A stretch of DNA of 64,000 nt from UTCFX2 sp963827155 (lineage in GTDB: Bacteria > Chloroflexota > Anaerolineae > Anaerolineales > UBA4823). Shown here piece after piece: positions 38,309 to 47,364 of this stretch; position 1 is the stretch's first letter, and every line of letters starts with the position of its first letter. The translations under genes were made by a program, and so were the position numbers. A model generated the notes under the pieces. That model had not been told where the DNA came from, made no database searches, and was given only the letters and a program-made list of their open reading frames with translations. The stretch covers positions 2,480,001-2,544,000 of the forward strand of contig CAWGZV010000002.1 of the NCBI GenBank assembly GCA_963827155.1, read 5' to 3'.

Positions 38309-39745
38309 ATGAAGGAAAAGAAACCAAATTTAATGATATCTAAAAACATCCTTTTAGTGATCCTTTCTGGGATGGCTATTTTGATAATCAGTTGTTTTGC
38401 CGGGATTGCGTCCTATTTCGTAGCGCACCAGCTTACCGTCAGCCTTGCCCAACGCTCAAATCAAGGACCTGACCTCTCCAGCGTTTCAACCACGCCACGC
38501 CTGAATGCGGAAGGCACACCGCTGCCATCCATACCTGGCGAGTTATCTGCAAATGACCCGCTCATTACTGGGGCTCAGCTCACTCCCTGGGACGGCGCCG
38601 GGCGTGTCACGCTATTACTTCTCGGGGTTGACTATAGAGATTGGGAAGCACAGACCGAGGCATCACGCAGCGATACTATGATCCTGCTTACCCTCGACCC
38701 ACAAACCAAAACAGCAGGTATCCTGTCTATTCCTCGGGATCTTTGGGTTTCAATTCCGGGATTCCAGCACGGAAAGATAAATACCGCTTACTATCTTGGG
38801 GATGCGTATCAGCTGCCTGGAGGTGGTCCGGGGCTCGCAGTAAAGACTGTTGAGACATTTCTGGGTGTACCGATCAACTATTATGCTCAAATCGATTTTG
38901 GCGCATTTGTCCGGTTTATCGACGAGATTGGCGGTGTAAAAATTAATGTACCGTCTGAAATAAAAATCGACCTGCTCGGAACCGGTGCTAAGACGAAGAA
39001 AAAGCTTCAGCCAGGTATTCAGACTCTCCCTGGTGAGTGGGCGCTGGCGTATGCACGAAATCGGTATACTGAAGGCGGCGATTTCGATCGTGCCCGACGC
39101 CAACAACAGGTAATCATGGCTATACGAGACAAGATCGTCAGCGTAGAAATGCTGCCAAAGTTAATCGAAAAAGCGCCGACGCTTTACAACGAGCTGATAA
39201 CTGGGATTCGCACCAATATGTCGCTCGATGAGGCAATCAAGCTGGCTTTGGTGGCAAAGGATGTCCCGGAGGCAAGCATTAAACATGGAGTGATCGATAA
39301 AGAAGATGTCTTTTTTGGTAATTCACCAGACGGATTATCCATCTTGATCCCAATTCCGGATGATATTAACAATTTACGCGATGAGATATTTGCTTCCGCC
39401 GGAAGCCTGGGACCGCAAACTCCCGGGAATAGCCTGGAGCAGATGAAAGCAGAAGCTGCCGGGATTATCATCTACAACGGAAGCGGTGACCCTTCAATTG
39501 GCGACCGCACCTCCGAATACCTTATAAGTCAGGGAGCGAATGTAATTCAGGTCGCGTCCGCGGACCAGGGATATTCAGCCACCACGATCATTGACCACAA
39601 CGGCAATCCATACGCTTTGAAGTATTTGTCAGAGTTGATGAATATCGGTGCTGGTAAAATCACGGTTAAGTTTGATCCAAACAGCAATGCCGATATTGAG
39701 CTGTATCTCGGCAGCGATTGGGCAGCAAACAACAGCCTGCCATAA
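38309..39745 (+). CDS. LytR-CpsA-Psr (LCP) family protein
   Basis: 478 residues. A short cytoplasmic start and one helix (about 12-35) anchor the protein outside the membrane. The LCP catalytic domain has LLLGVDYRD, RSDTMILLTLDP, GILSIPRDLWV, KINTAYYLG and YARNRYTEGGDFDRARRQQQV, including the acidic and arginine residues that hold the polyprenyl-pyrophosphate substrate. A C-terminal LytR_C domain begins near GIIIYNGSGD. LCP enzymes attach polymers from lipid carriers to peptidoglycan or proteins, which links to the glycan genes at 11781-26756. Confidence 0.9.
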   Translation: MKEKKPNLMISKNILLVILSGMAILIISCFAGIASYFVAHQLTVSLAQRSNQGPDLSSVSTTPRLNAEGTPLPSIPGELSANDPLITGAQLTPWDGAGRVTLLLLGVDYRDWEAQTEASRSDTMILLTLDPQTKTAGILSIPRDLWVSIPGFQHGKINTAYYLGDAYQLPGGGPGLAVKTVETFLGVPINYYAQIDFGAFVRFIDEIGGVKINVPSEIKIDLLGTGAKTKKKLQPGIQTLPGEWALAYARNRYTEGGDFDRARRQQQVIMAIRDKIVSVEMLPKLIEKAPTLYNELITGIRTNMSLDEAIKLALVAKDVPEASIKHGVIDKEDVFFGNSPDGLSILIPIPDDINNLRDEIFASAGSLGPQTPGNSLEQMKAEAAGIIIYNGSGDPSIGDRTSEYLISQGANVIQVASADQGYSATTIIDHNGNPYALKYLSELMNIGAGKITVKFDPNSNADIELYLGSDWAANNSLP

Positions 39746-39778
39746 GTTTTAGCCACACGGCTGAAAGTGAGGTGTGTC

Positions 39779-40453
39779 ATGTGCGGACGGTTTACTCTCA
39801 CAGCCGACCCGAATGATCTGCGTGAGGCATTTCCATGGTTGAATATCCCTCAAAATCCCACACCACGCTACAATGTGGCACCAACACAACCAGTCGCCGT
39901 CATTCCCAATGATGGGAAACAAACGCTGGATTATTATATTTGGGGTTTAGTGCCTTTCTGGGCAAAGGATCCTTCAATCGGCAGCAGGATGATCAATGCA
40001 CGCAGCGAAACTCTGATGGAAAAACCTTCTTTTAAATCAGCGTTCAAAAGAAAGCGATGCCTGATCCCTGCGACCGGTTTTTATGAATGGAAAGCCGTTG
40101 AAGGGCAGAAGACAAAAACACCCATGTATATCCAGCTGAAAACAGGCAAACCATTTGCATTTGCAGGATTGTGGGACCGCTGGGAATCTACGGAAGGCTC
40201 AACAATCCTATCATGTACGATCATCACAACCAGACCCAATGAGCTTGTTGGTCAAATCCACAATCGGATGCCGGTGATTCTGCATCCGGAGAATTACAGT
40301 TTGTGGTTGGAGACTGGAGAGCCGCCGTTGGAAAGCCTCAACCAGCTTTTACAGCCATACCCTGAAACCGAGATGCAGGCATACGAAGTATCCAGACTTG
40401 TAAATAAACCTGATGTCGATAACCCAAGCCTGATCGACCCGCTGGTTGGTTGA
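39779..40453 (+). CDS. SOS response-associated peptidase (SRAP/YedK family)
   Basis: 224 residues from the ATG at 39779, preceded by GAGGT at 5-nt spacing. Starting here puts the catalytic cysteine at position 2 (MCGRFTL), as the mechanism requires; an upstream start would bury it. The other conserved residues are NARSE, TGFYEW (glutamate) and HNRMPVIL (histidine). The protein crosslinks to abasic sites in single-stranded DNA through Cys2 and later releases itself. No neighbouring DNA repair gene is present. It ends convergent with glmM. Confidence 0.93.
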   Translation: MCGRFTLTADPNDLREAFPWLNIPQNPTPRYNVAPTQPVAVIPNDGKQTLDYYIWGLVPFWAKDPSIGSRMINARSETLMEKPSFKSAFKRKRCLIPATGFYEWKAVEGQKTKTPMYIQLKTGKPFAFAGLWDRWESTEGSTILSCTIITTRPNELVGQIHNRMPVILHPENYSLWLETGEPPLESLNQLLQPYPETEMQAYEVSRLVNKPDVDNPSLIDPLVG

Positions 40454-40531
40454 TCTCAGAAACAGGCAGCACTTATGCGGCAGGCATTAATGTCCTTTGC
40501 TTGCTGGAAGCTTTCATTATTTAGGCGGTTT

Positions 40532-41986
40532 TCAGATCAAGTCTATCACTCCACCGCTGCTCACATTAAGGATATCCACTTTTGCATCTGGTTCTCCAGA
40601 TATTTGCTGAGCTGTCCGGCAGATTTTTAGCGCAATGTGAGCAAGCTCGACTTCAGTAAGGGAAGCATCCGATTCAAGCATTGTCCGAAAAAGCGGTTCT
40701 GTCCCCGAGTAGCGGAAATTTACGCGAAGAACACCTTGTAAGGAGCGTGTGTTGGCTTCCAGGTCATCCAGCTGTGGACGAGAAAGATGCGGTCCGCTGC
40801 CCAGGTGAGCGGAGGCGATGATTTGCGGCGTTTTTCCTATCTCTTGTGCAAATTCAAAAAGCGATTCTGTCCCGGTTTCCAGCAGGGCGCGGATAACAAA
40901 CAGGGCAGTGCGGATGCCATCGCCGGTCGGGTGCCCCTCATCGATGATCAAAACATGGCCGGCTTGCTCTCCTCCCAATCCTATTTTTCCGATCTTCCCT
41001 TCATCTTTCGCCAATTCAAAAAGCTGATCCGTGACATACTTATCTCCGACAGGTGTTTCAAACAAGTGAATCCCAGCTCCTTCGAGAAAAGCTATTAAAC
41101 CAGTATTGCGCATGGTGGTCGTGACAACAGATCGAGCGAGCAGCTCGCCGCGCTGGTCGAAATATCGGGCGAGCATGCCAATCATGTGATCTCCATCGAT
41201 CAATCCACCTTTTTCATCGATGAAGACAACTCTATCAGCATCTCCATCAAAAGCAAGCCCAAAGCGAGCTTGATGATGGTCGATTAATAAGGACATCTCC
41301 TGCTTAGAACGGCGAACATGCTCCGATCCAGAAGATTTGTTTATGTTCGACCCATTTGGGGATGAATGGATCGCAATTACTTCCGCTCCGAATCGGGCAA
41401 ACACCTCCGGAGCGATGAAGGATGCCGCCCCATTGGAACAATCCATCAATATCTTGAATCCATCCAAGTTCATTTTTGGGTGTTCAGCTATGAGATCGCG
41501 GATGTAGAGCTCTTGAAAAATCTCACCGCTGTGGACATGTCCTAAGGCTGTGTGAATCATCTCGGTTTGGTGTTCAGAGTCGATCCGGTCGATCGCTGCC
41601 TCTATCTCCAGTTCTTGCGATTCGGGAAGTTTTCGACCCGAATGATGGAAGAACTTGATCCCGTTTTGATCTGCCGGATTATGTGAGGCCGAAATGACTA
41701 CCCCGGCATTCGCGTTAAGATGGCGGACCAACCAGGCAACTGCAGGTGTTGGCACCACCCCAAGATCGATCACATGCACACCGCTTGCCATCAAGCCTGC
41801 GTCCAGCGCTTCTTGCAGCATCGCGCCTGAAGCGCGGGTATCGCGCCCGATAACGATAGTGGCTTCCCGAGATTCGCCTCGAATGACGGATCCTGCTGCC
41901 CGTCCCAGCTTCAGCATGAATTCTGGGACCATTGGAATAGAACCGACCGTCCCACGAATTCCGTCTGTACCAAACCATTTTCCCAT
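40532..41986 (-). CDS. glmM: Phosphoglucosamine mutase-like phosphohexomutase
   Basis: 484 residues; bacterial GlmM is about 445, so it is slightly long. MGKWFGTDGIRGTVG is the GlmM N-terminus. The active-site serine lies in VVISASHNP, the metal loop is FDGDADRVVF, the sugar-binding loop is LGGEQAGH, and the phosphate-binding loop is FRYSGTEPLFR. GlmM converts glucosamine-6-phosphate to glucosamine-1-phosphate for UDP-GlcNAc and peptidoglycan synthesis. A closely related phosphomannomutase activity cannot be excluded, but the FGTDGIRG opening and GGEQ loop favour GlmM. GGGAG precedes the ATG, and a promoter lies at 42015-42044. Confidence 0.85.
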   Translation of the reverse strand: MGKWFGTDGIRGTVGSIPMVPEFMLKLGRAAGSVIRGESREATIVIGRDTRASGAMLQEALDAGLMASGVHVIDLGVVPTPAVAWLVRHLNANAGVVISASHNPADQNGIKFFHHSGRKLPESQELEIEAAIDRIDSEHQTEMIHTALGHVHSGEIFQELYIRDLIAEHPKMNLDGFKILMDCSNGAASFIAPEVFARFGAEVIAIHSSPNGSNINKSSGSEHVRRSKQEMSLLIDHHQARFGLAFDGDADRVVFIDEKGGLIDGDHMIGMLARYFDQRGELLARSVVTTTMRNTGLIAFLEGAGIHLFETPVGDKYVTDQLFELAKDEGKIGKIGLGGEQAGHVLIIDEGHPTGDGIRTALFVIRALLETGTESLFEFAQEIGKTPQIIASAHLGSGPHLSRPQLDDLEANTRSLQGVLRVNFRYSGTEPLFRTMLESDASLTEVELAHIALKICRTAQQISGEPDAKVDILNVSSGGVIDLI

Positions 41987-42014
41987 TTAAGATCTCCCAA
42001 TGAAAACTGGCGGA

Positions 42015-42044
42015 ATTATAACCGAATAGCATCTGGCTTTCTAA
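42015..42044 (-). promoter_or_regulatory. glmM promoter
   Basis: On the minus strand, TTAGAA (42044-42039) and a consensus TATAAT (42020-42015) are separated by 18 bp, about 30 nt upstream of the glmM ATG. Confidence 0.5.
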
Positions 42045-42158
42045 CCCGCGATGCATTCACGGCGTGTCTCGGCTATCACTGGACTCAATCATATGAAGAA
42101 AGGGATTAAAATAAGGATACGCTTTGTTATGCTTTATTAAGTGTTGGAAAGGATGGTA

Positions 42159-43346
42159 ATGGACATGGATATCCAACGCATCATCGTGATGGTCTTGGAC
42201 GGAGTAGGCGCAGGCGAGGCACCAGACGCGGCGGATTATGGGGACACAGGCAGCAATTCACTGACAAATACGGACCGAGCGGTGGGCGGGCTAAATTTAC
42301 CCAATATGGGCGAACTTGGCTTTGGTTATATCGCCCCCATGACCGGTGTTCCACCTGCACCCAATCCAAGCGGTGCATATGGCAGGATGCGCCCAACCTC
42401 AGCCGGTAAAGATACGATATCCGGTCACTGGGAAATGATGGGGGTGATTTTAAGGAAACCGCTGCCAACATATCCAAATGGATTCCCAGCTGAAGTCATC
42501 GAGGAATTTGAACGGCGGATCGGTCGAGGCACATTAGGAAATAAACCCATGTCGGGAACAGAGATCCTAAAGGAACTAGGAAGCGAGCATGTAAGCACCG
42601 GAAAACCCATCGTTTACACCTCTGCCGACAGTGTCTTTCAGATCGCAGCACACGAAGATGTGATCCCGATAAAAGAGCAGTATGAAATCTGTCTTACCGC
42701 TCGCGAAATGCTGAAAGGAGAACACGGCGTAGGGCGGGTGATCGCTCGACCTTTCATTGGCTCGTCACCCGAAAACTTCAAGCGAACCGAAAACCGGCGG
42801 GACTACCCTCTGCAACCGCCGACAAAAACGATGCTTGTTAAAGCGGTGGAAGCAGGTTTGGAAGTGTGCTCGGTTGGAAAAATCGACGATATCTTTGCAC
42901 ACAGCGGCATCACAAGATCAAAACACAACGAGAATAACGCAGACAGCCTGAAAGGGACGATAGAATTCCTGGAAGACAGATTCAGGGGCTTGATCTTCAC
43001 AAATTTGATTGAATTCGACATGCTATTCGGACATCGCAACGATCCTCACGGCTATGCGAATGCCCTTAAGCGTGTCGACGATAAGGTCCCGGAAATCCGC
43101 GCCAGGATGCAGGATGGCGATATTGCCATGTTTGTTGCCGACCACGGGGTCGATCCAACAACCGAGAGCACTGATCATTCTCGTGAATACTCTCCCTTAT
43201 TAGTATTTGGCAAGCCCGTAAAAGGCGGTGTTAACCTAGGCATCCGCGGGACTTTCAGCGATGTGGCGGCCACTATTGCCGAGGCTTTCCAGCTCGAACC
43301 GCCTGAAATAGGCGTCAGCTTCTTGGGTGAAATAAAACAAACCTAA
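42159..43346 (+). CDS. deoB: Phosphopentomutase
   Basis: About 395 residues from the ATG at 42159, chosen because GGAAAGG stands 7 nt before it; the frame is open to 42141. MDIQRIIVMVLDGVGAGEAPDAADYGDTGSNSL is the DeoB start, with metal-binding aspartate and the D...G..N block. SAGKDTISGHWEMMG carries the phosphorylated threonine. NLIEFDMLFGHRNDPHGYA and FVADHGVDPTTESTDHSREY supply the remaining Asp/His metal ligands. It interconverts ribose (deoxyribose) 1- and 5-phosphates in nucleoside salvage. No other nucleoside salvage genes are adjacent. Confidence 0.94.
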   Translation: MDMDIQRIIVMVLDGVGAGEAPDAADYGDTGSNSLTNTDRAVGGLNLPNMGELGFGYIAPMTGVPPAPNPSGAYGRMRPTSAGKDTISGHWEMMGVILRKPLPTYPNGFPAEVIEEFERRIGRGTLGNKPMSGTEILKELGSEHVSTGKPIVYTSADSVFQIAAHEDVIPIKEQYEICLTAREMLKGEHGVGRVIARPFIGSSPENFKRTENRRDYPLQPPTKTMLVKAVEAGLEVCSVGKIDDIFAHSGITRSKHNENNADSLKGTIEFLEDRFRGLIFTNLIEFDMLFGHRNDPHGYANALKRVDDKVPEIRARMQDGDIAMFVADHGVDPTTESTDHSREYSPLLVFGKPVKGGVNLGIRGTFSDVAATIAEAFQLEPPEIGVSFLGEIKQT

Positions 43347-43428
43347 CCTACGAATATCTTCGTACAAGCTACCTGGATTTGATACCCGACGGTGGTCATC
43401 GGCGATTAATGATCCGAATGATGGGCGG

Positions 43429-45081
43429 TCAGACCCCCGCCAGGTTGAAAGCAGATGAAATGATCTGGCGCGCCTCTTGCTGGATCGCAGCAAGATGGGC
43501 TTCATCAACCAGGCTCTCAGCATAGATTTTATAGATATCCTCGGTGCCAGAAGGGCGAGCCGCAAACCAACCGCAATCCGTGACCACTTTCAGCCCACCG
43601 ATTGGGGCATCATTTCCTGGCGCGGCGAGTTCAGCTTGGCGGTTATCGGACATCCGGCCAAGGTATTTGCCTGGATATGGTCTTGGGAGAGACTTATCAT
43701 GACCGCTTTCTGGGCTGAACTGGCGGGGGCTTCCAACCGGGAATAGTAGCTTTTTCCAAACTTATTTTCAATCTCTTGATAAGCTTTTCCAGGGTCACGT
43801 CCAGTCTGGGCTGCGATCTCTGCTGCAAGCAGACCCAGGATAAACCCATCCTTGTCGGTCGTCCAGACGCTTCCATCCATCCGCAAGAACGAAGCGCCAG
43901 CGCTCTCTTCGCCTCCAAAACCAAAGGACCCACTAAGCAAACCTTCCACAAAATACTTGAAGCCAACCGGGGTCTCGCATACCTGCCGGCCAAGATGGTC
44001 CGCCACGCGATCGATCATCGAGCTGGAAACCAGGGTTTTCCCAATCTGGGCCGCTCGATCCCAGCCAGGACGATGGGTGAACAGATATTCAATCGCAACG
44101 ACGAGGTAGTGGTTTGGGTCGATCAATCCAATCGAAGGGGTCACAATACCATGACGATCGACATCCGGATCATTTCCAAATGCGATATCAAAACGATCTC
44201 TTAATTCGATAAGGCGTGCCATGGCGTACGGAGATGAGCAATCCATCCGAATACGACCATCCCAATCAACCGTCATGAACGAAAACGTCGGATCGACGTC
44301 ACAATTGACTACCTCCAGGTTAAGGCGGTATTTTTCGGCTACTCGGTCCCAATAATGGACAGCTGCGCCGCCCATCGGATCAACGCCTATCTTCAAACCG
44401 GACCTGGAAATCGCTCCCATATCCACAACTGTAGAAAGTCCATCCACAAAAGGCTGGATCATATCCTGACCTAAGGCAAAATCGGACAAGCGAGCGCGTT
44501 CATAAGGAATACGCTTCACTGAACGCAAACCGTCTTTAAGAATTTCATTCGCCCGCTTCTGGATCTGGCTGGTAGTCACAGTATCGGCCGGTCCAGCTTC
44601 TGGCGGATTGGGTTTAACCCGCCATCTGAGGGAGGATTATGCGAAGGTGTGATGACGATCCCATCTGCAAGCCCGTTTTTCCTATTGTGATTATAAGTAA
44701 GGATCGCATGGGAGATAACCGGAGTAGGGGTGTAGTCAAATCCGGCATGGTAGACGACATGAACCTGATTGGCGGTCAATACTTCCAGGGCGGTCATATG
44801 GGCAGGCTCTGAAAGTGCGTGCGTGTCCATCCCCAGATAGAGAGGACCGGAAATATTTTTTGCGTGACGGTACTCGGCAACAGCCTGGCAGGTGGCCAGA
44901 ATATGATCCTCATTAAACGATTTGTCGGATGGAATACCGCGATGTCCGGAAGTGCCAAAAGATACCTGCTGATTTAGATTTTCCGGCGATGGTTTTAAAC
45001 TGAAATACTCTGAAACCAGGCGAGGAACGTTGACCAACAAATCGCGGGGGCGGGCTTTCCTGCTAACTCATGGATGGGCAT
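43429..45081 (-). CDS. pgm: Alpha-D-glucose phosphate-specific phosphoglucomutase (three frameshifts)
   Basis: The start at 45081 has GGAGG four nt upstream and reads MPIHELAGKPAP, like known Pgm N-termini. The frame changes near 45050 to LLVNVPRLVSEYFS and QVSFGTSGHRG, again near 44610 (a missing T would give GGFKPNPPEAGPADTV), and near 43635 (before APGNDAPIGGLKVV). Functional sites are all present: active serine in VITPSHNPPSDGG, metal loop GNDPDVDRHG, sugar loop GGEESAG and phosphate loop ARPSGTEDIYKIYAES. The restored length of about 548 residues fits the family. It converts glucose-1-phosphate and glucose-6-phosphate. The gene lies 29 bp after the homocysteine methyltransferase gene on the same strand. 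Confidence 0.88.
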
Positions 45082-45110
45082 GGTTCCTCCAGAATTTTCC
45101 AAGCCGATGA

Positions 45111-45984
45111 TCAACCGATTTGAGCGGATAAAGCTGAGATGTACGCCGGGCTGCTTCCACAACACGCCCCAACCACCTGGGCACCGAGCTTAATAAATTC
45201 CAGCATTTGAGCAGAAAATTCTGGCGGATCTACATCGTAAACCGGTTTCCCTTCAACCATCCTGGGAAGTCCGGCATTTGGCTTTGCGATGAGGACCGCA
45301 TCAGGAACAGCTTCTTTGATCTGACGGAGCACCTCTGGAATCATTTCAAGGCCCTCTCCGCAGTTAGCCCCAAATGCTGCCAATCCAAGCGGCCAGAGCT
45401 CAGCAGCAGCCTGTCTCGGTGATACACCCATAATCGTCCGAGCTTTGCGGGTGAAACTAAACGAACAGAAAACCGGCATATGGGTGGATTCAACTGCAGC
45501 GCTGACGGCTGCGCGGGCTTCGTCCAAGTCGCTCATCGTTTCCACCCAGATCGCATCAACACCACCTTCAGCGAGGGCAGAAGCTTGCTCTGAAAAGGAA
45601 TCATAAGCCAGGTCATAAGTCAACGAACCCATCGGCGACATCAGCTCTCCGGTGGGACCTATATCGCCAGCAATATAGGCCTTATCTGTGGCTGCTTGCC
45701 GAGCCAACCGGGCGGCGGCGATGTTGATATCTCGGGCAGATGAACCGAGACCGGATCTGGCGAGTTTGATCGAACTGCCGCCGAATGTATTCGTAAGGAT
45801 GATCTGCGATCCAGCATCCAGGTAGAAGCGGTGAAGCGCCAGCACCTGTTCGGGATGTTCAAGGTTCCAAACTTCAGGTGGGGTGCCTGGATTAAGACCT
45901 GCCGCCATCAACATGGTACCGGTAGCTCCATCCGCGATCAGCGATTTTCCGCTCTTCAGGTAGGAAATTAAAATCTTGATCCAT
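45111..45984 (-). CDS. Homocysteine S-methyltransferase family protein (frameshift near N-terminus)
   Basis: About 290 residues. The ATG at 45984 is preceded by GGGAGGTG at good spacing. The first six codons are in one frame and SYLKSGKSLIADGATGTMLMAAGL in another, so one extra base is likely near 45978. The family signatures are ILTNTFGGSSIKL, AGDIGPTGELMSPMGSL, AIWVETMSDLDEARA, and the zinc cysteines in FGANCGEG and VVGACCGSS. Relatives methylate homocysteine to methionine using betaine, S-methylmethionine, or (MetH N-terminal domain) folate-bound methyl. No cobalamin domain is attached, so the methyl donor is unclear. Confidence 0.85.
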
Positions 45985-46171
45985 TTTCAGACACCTCCCA
46001 ATTTAACGACAGGGAACCTTAAGGACTGATTGCTCAGCCAACATTTTAACACAGGCGAATGATGGCAGGATCTTCAACCGGCATAAAGCTCTCCCGGAAT
46101 TATGCTGTTCTAAGGATTCTCGATAGGCAGAGCGCATTATGATAAGATCAAAAATTGAGTGAAAGATTTAA

Positions 46172-47098
46172 ATGCCTGGCATCGATTTCGAACCAGCTTA
46201 TCTCGGTCTGTTAAGATCCAATGAGCTTGAAAAACGGGTAATCCTAGCCTCCGAGCATATGGAAAGCTGCGATCTGTGCCCCTGGGAATGCAGGGTGAAC
46301 CGAACCGGCGGCGCCACCGGGGTATGCCGCAGTGGTGCAAAGGCACGAGTGGCAAGCTTTGGAGCCCATCACGGCGAGGAAGACGCTTTAAGGGGTCATA
46401 AGGGTTCTGGGACAATATTCTTCTCCTCCTGCAACATCCGGTGCCAGTACTGTCAAAACCACGAAATCAGCCAAACCAACTCTGGAGAATTGGTCGAAGC
46501 ATCCGATCTGGCTTCAATTATGCTGTCATTGCAGAGTTCGGGCTGCCACAATATCAACCTTGTTTCACCAAGCCATGTCATTGCACCCTTTCTTGAGGCA
46601 ATCCTGATTGCGGCTCGAGAAGGATTGAAGCTTCCGATCGTCTACAACACCGGTGGGTATGACTCATTGAAGGGATTAATGCTGTTGGACGGTGTGATCG
46701 ATATCTACATGCCGGATATGAAGTATGCCAGCTTGCAAACAGCGCGCCTGTATTCAAAAATCCGGCGATACCCCGAGGTCAACCAGGCGGCTGTGAAGGA
46801 GATGCATAAACAAGTAGGCGATTTGCGGATCGACCAGGATGGTTTGGCCAGACATGGTTTGCTGGTGAGGCATTTACTACTTCCTAATGGGTTATCCGGT
46901 TTCGAAGCAATCGCCCAATTCCTGGCAAATGAGATATCTCCAAACACCTACCTGAACCTGATGGGGCAGTACCGCCCAGATTACAATGTTAATAAATATC
47001 CGAACCAATTCCCAAAACTCAGGCGTCCGATACACGAACAGGAGTACCAACTGGCGGTGCAGGCGGCGAATAAAGCCGGACTGAAACGCGCTGTTTGA
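46172..47098 (+). CDS. Radical SAM protein related to pyruvate formate-lyase activating enzymes (COG1313-like)
   Basis: 308 residues. The radical SAM cysteine motif is SSCNIRCQYCQNHEISQ (CX3CX2C), and an upstream pair (CDLCPWECRVNRTGGATGVCRSG) gives further cysteines that may bind iron or a second cluster. NLVSPSH, VYNTGGYD and DIYMPDMKYAS are typical of the PflX/COG1313 group. These proteins use an iron-sulfur cluster to cut SAM; the target of this subgroup is unknown, and no glycyl radical enzyme gene is nearby. The 187-bp region upstream is shared with the divergent methyltransferase gene. Confidence 0.85.
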   Translation: MPGIDFEPAYLGLLRSNELEKRVILASEHMESCDLCPWECRVNRTGGATGVCRSGAKARVASFGAHHGEEDALRGHKGSGTIFFSSCNIRCQYCQNHEISQTNSGELVEASDLASIMLSLQSSGCHNINLVSPSHVIAPFLEAILIAAREGLKLPIVYNTGGYDSLKGLMLLDGVIDIYMPDMKYASLQTARLYSKIRRYPEVNQAAVKEMHKQVGDLRIDQDGLARHGLLVRHLLLPNGLSGFEAIAQFLANEISPNTYLNLMGQYRPDYNVNKYPNQFPKLRRPIHEQEYQLAVQAANKAGLKRAV

Positions 47099-47364
47099 AG
47101 CGGGGATTGAGCACCAGGCACATTCGCGGTGGGCAGGACCTTTGCCGATGGCTCTTTCTACTATAAGGATGGAAGGCCAAGCAGGCGCTGGATTCCCTGA
47201 GCAGAAACCTGCAGGAGGGAGCAGACCTAATGTTCTGAGGCTTTGAGTGTGATGCGAAGGAATGCAGTAAGAGGCATTCGTTCCGCGAAAAAAACTCCCC
47301 TGCAAGAACTAAGGTTTGAAAGCCCTATAGCAGTCAAAATGCACGTAATGATACAGAATGGTAC
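47099..47364 (+). other. Non-coding stretch between radical SAM gene and IS element
   Basis: About 265 bp with no credible gene in either strand; short open frames lack recognisable sequence. It marks the left flank of the insertion element. Confidence 0.5.
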
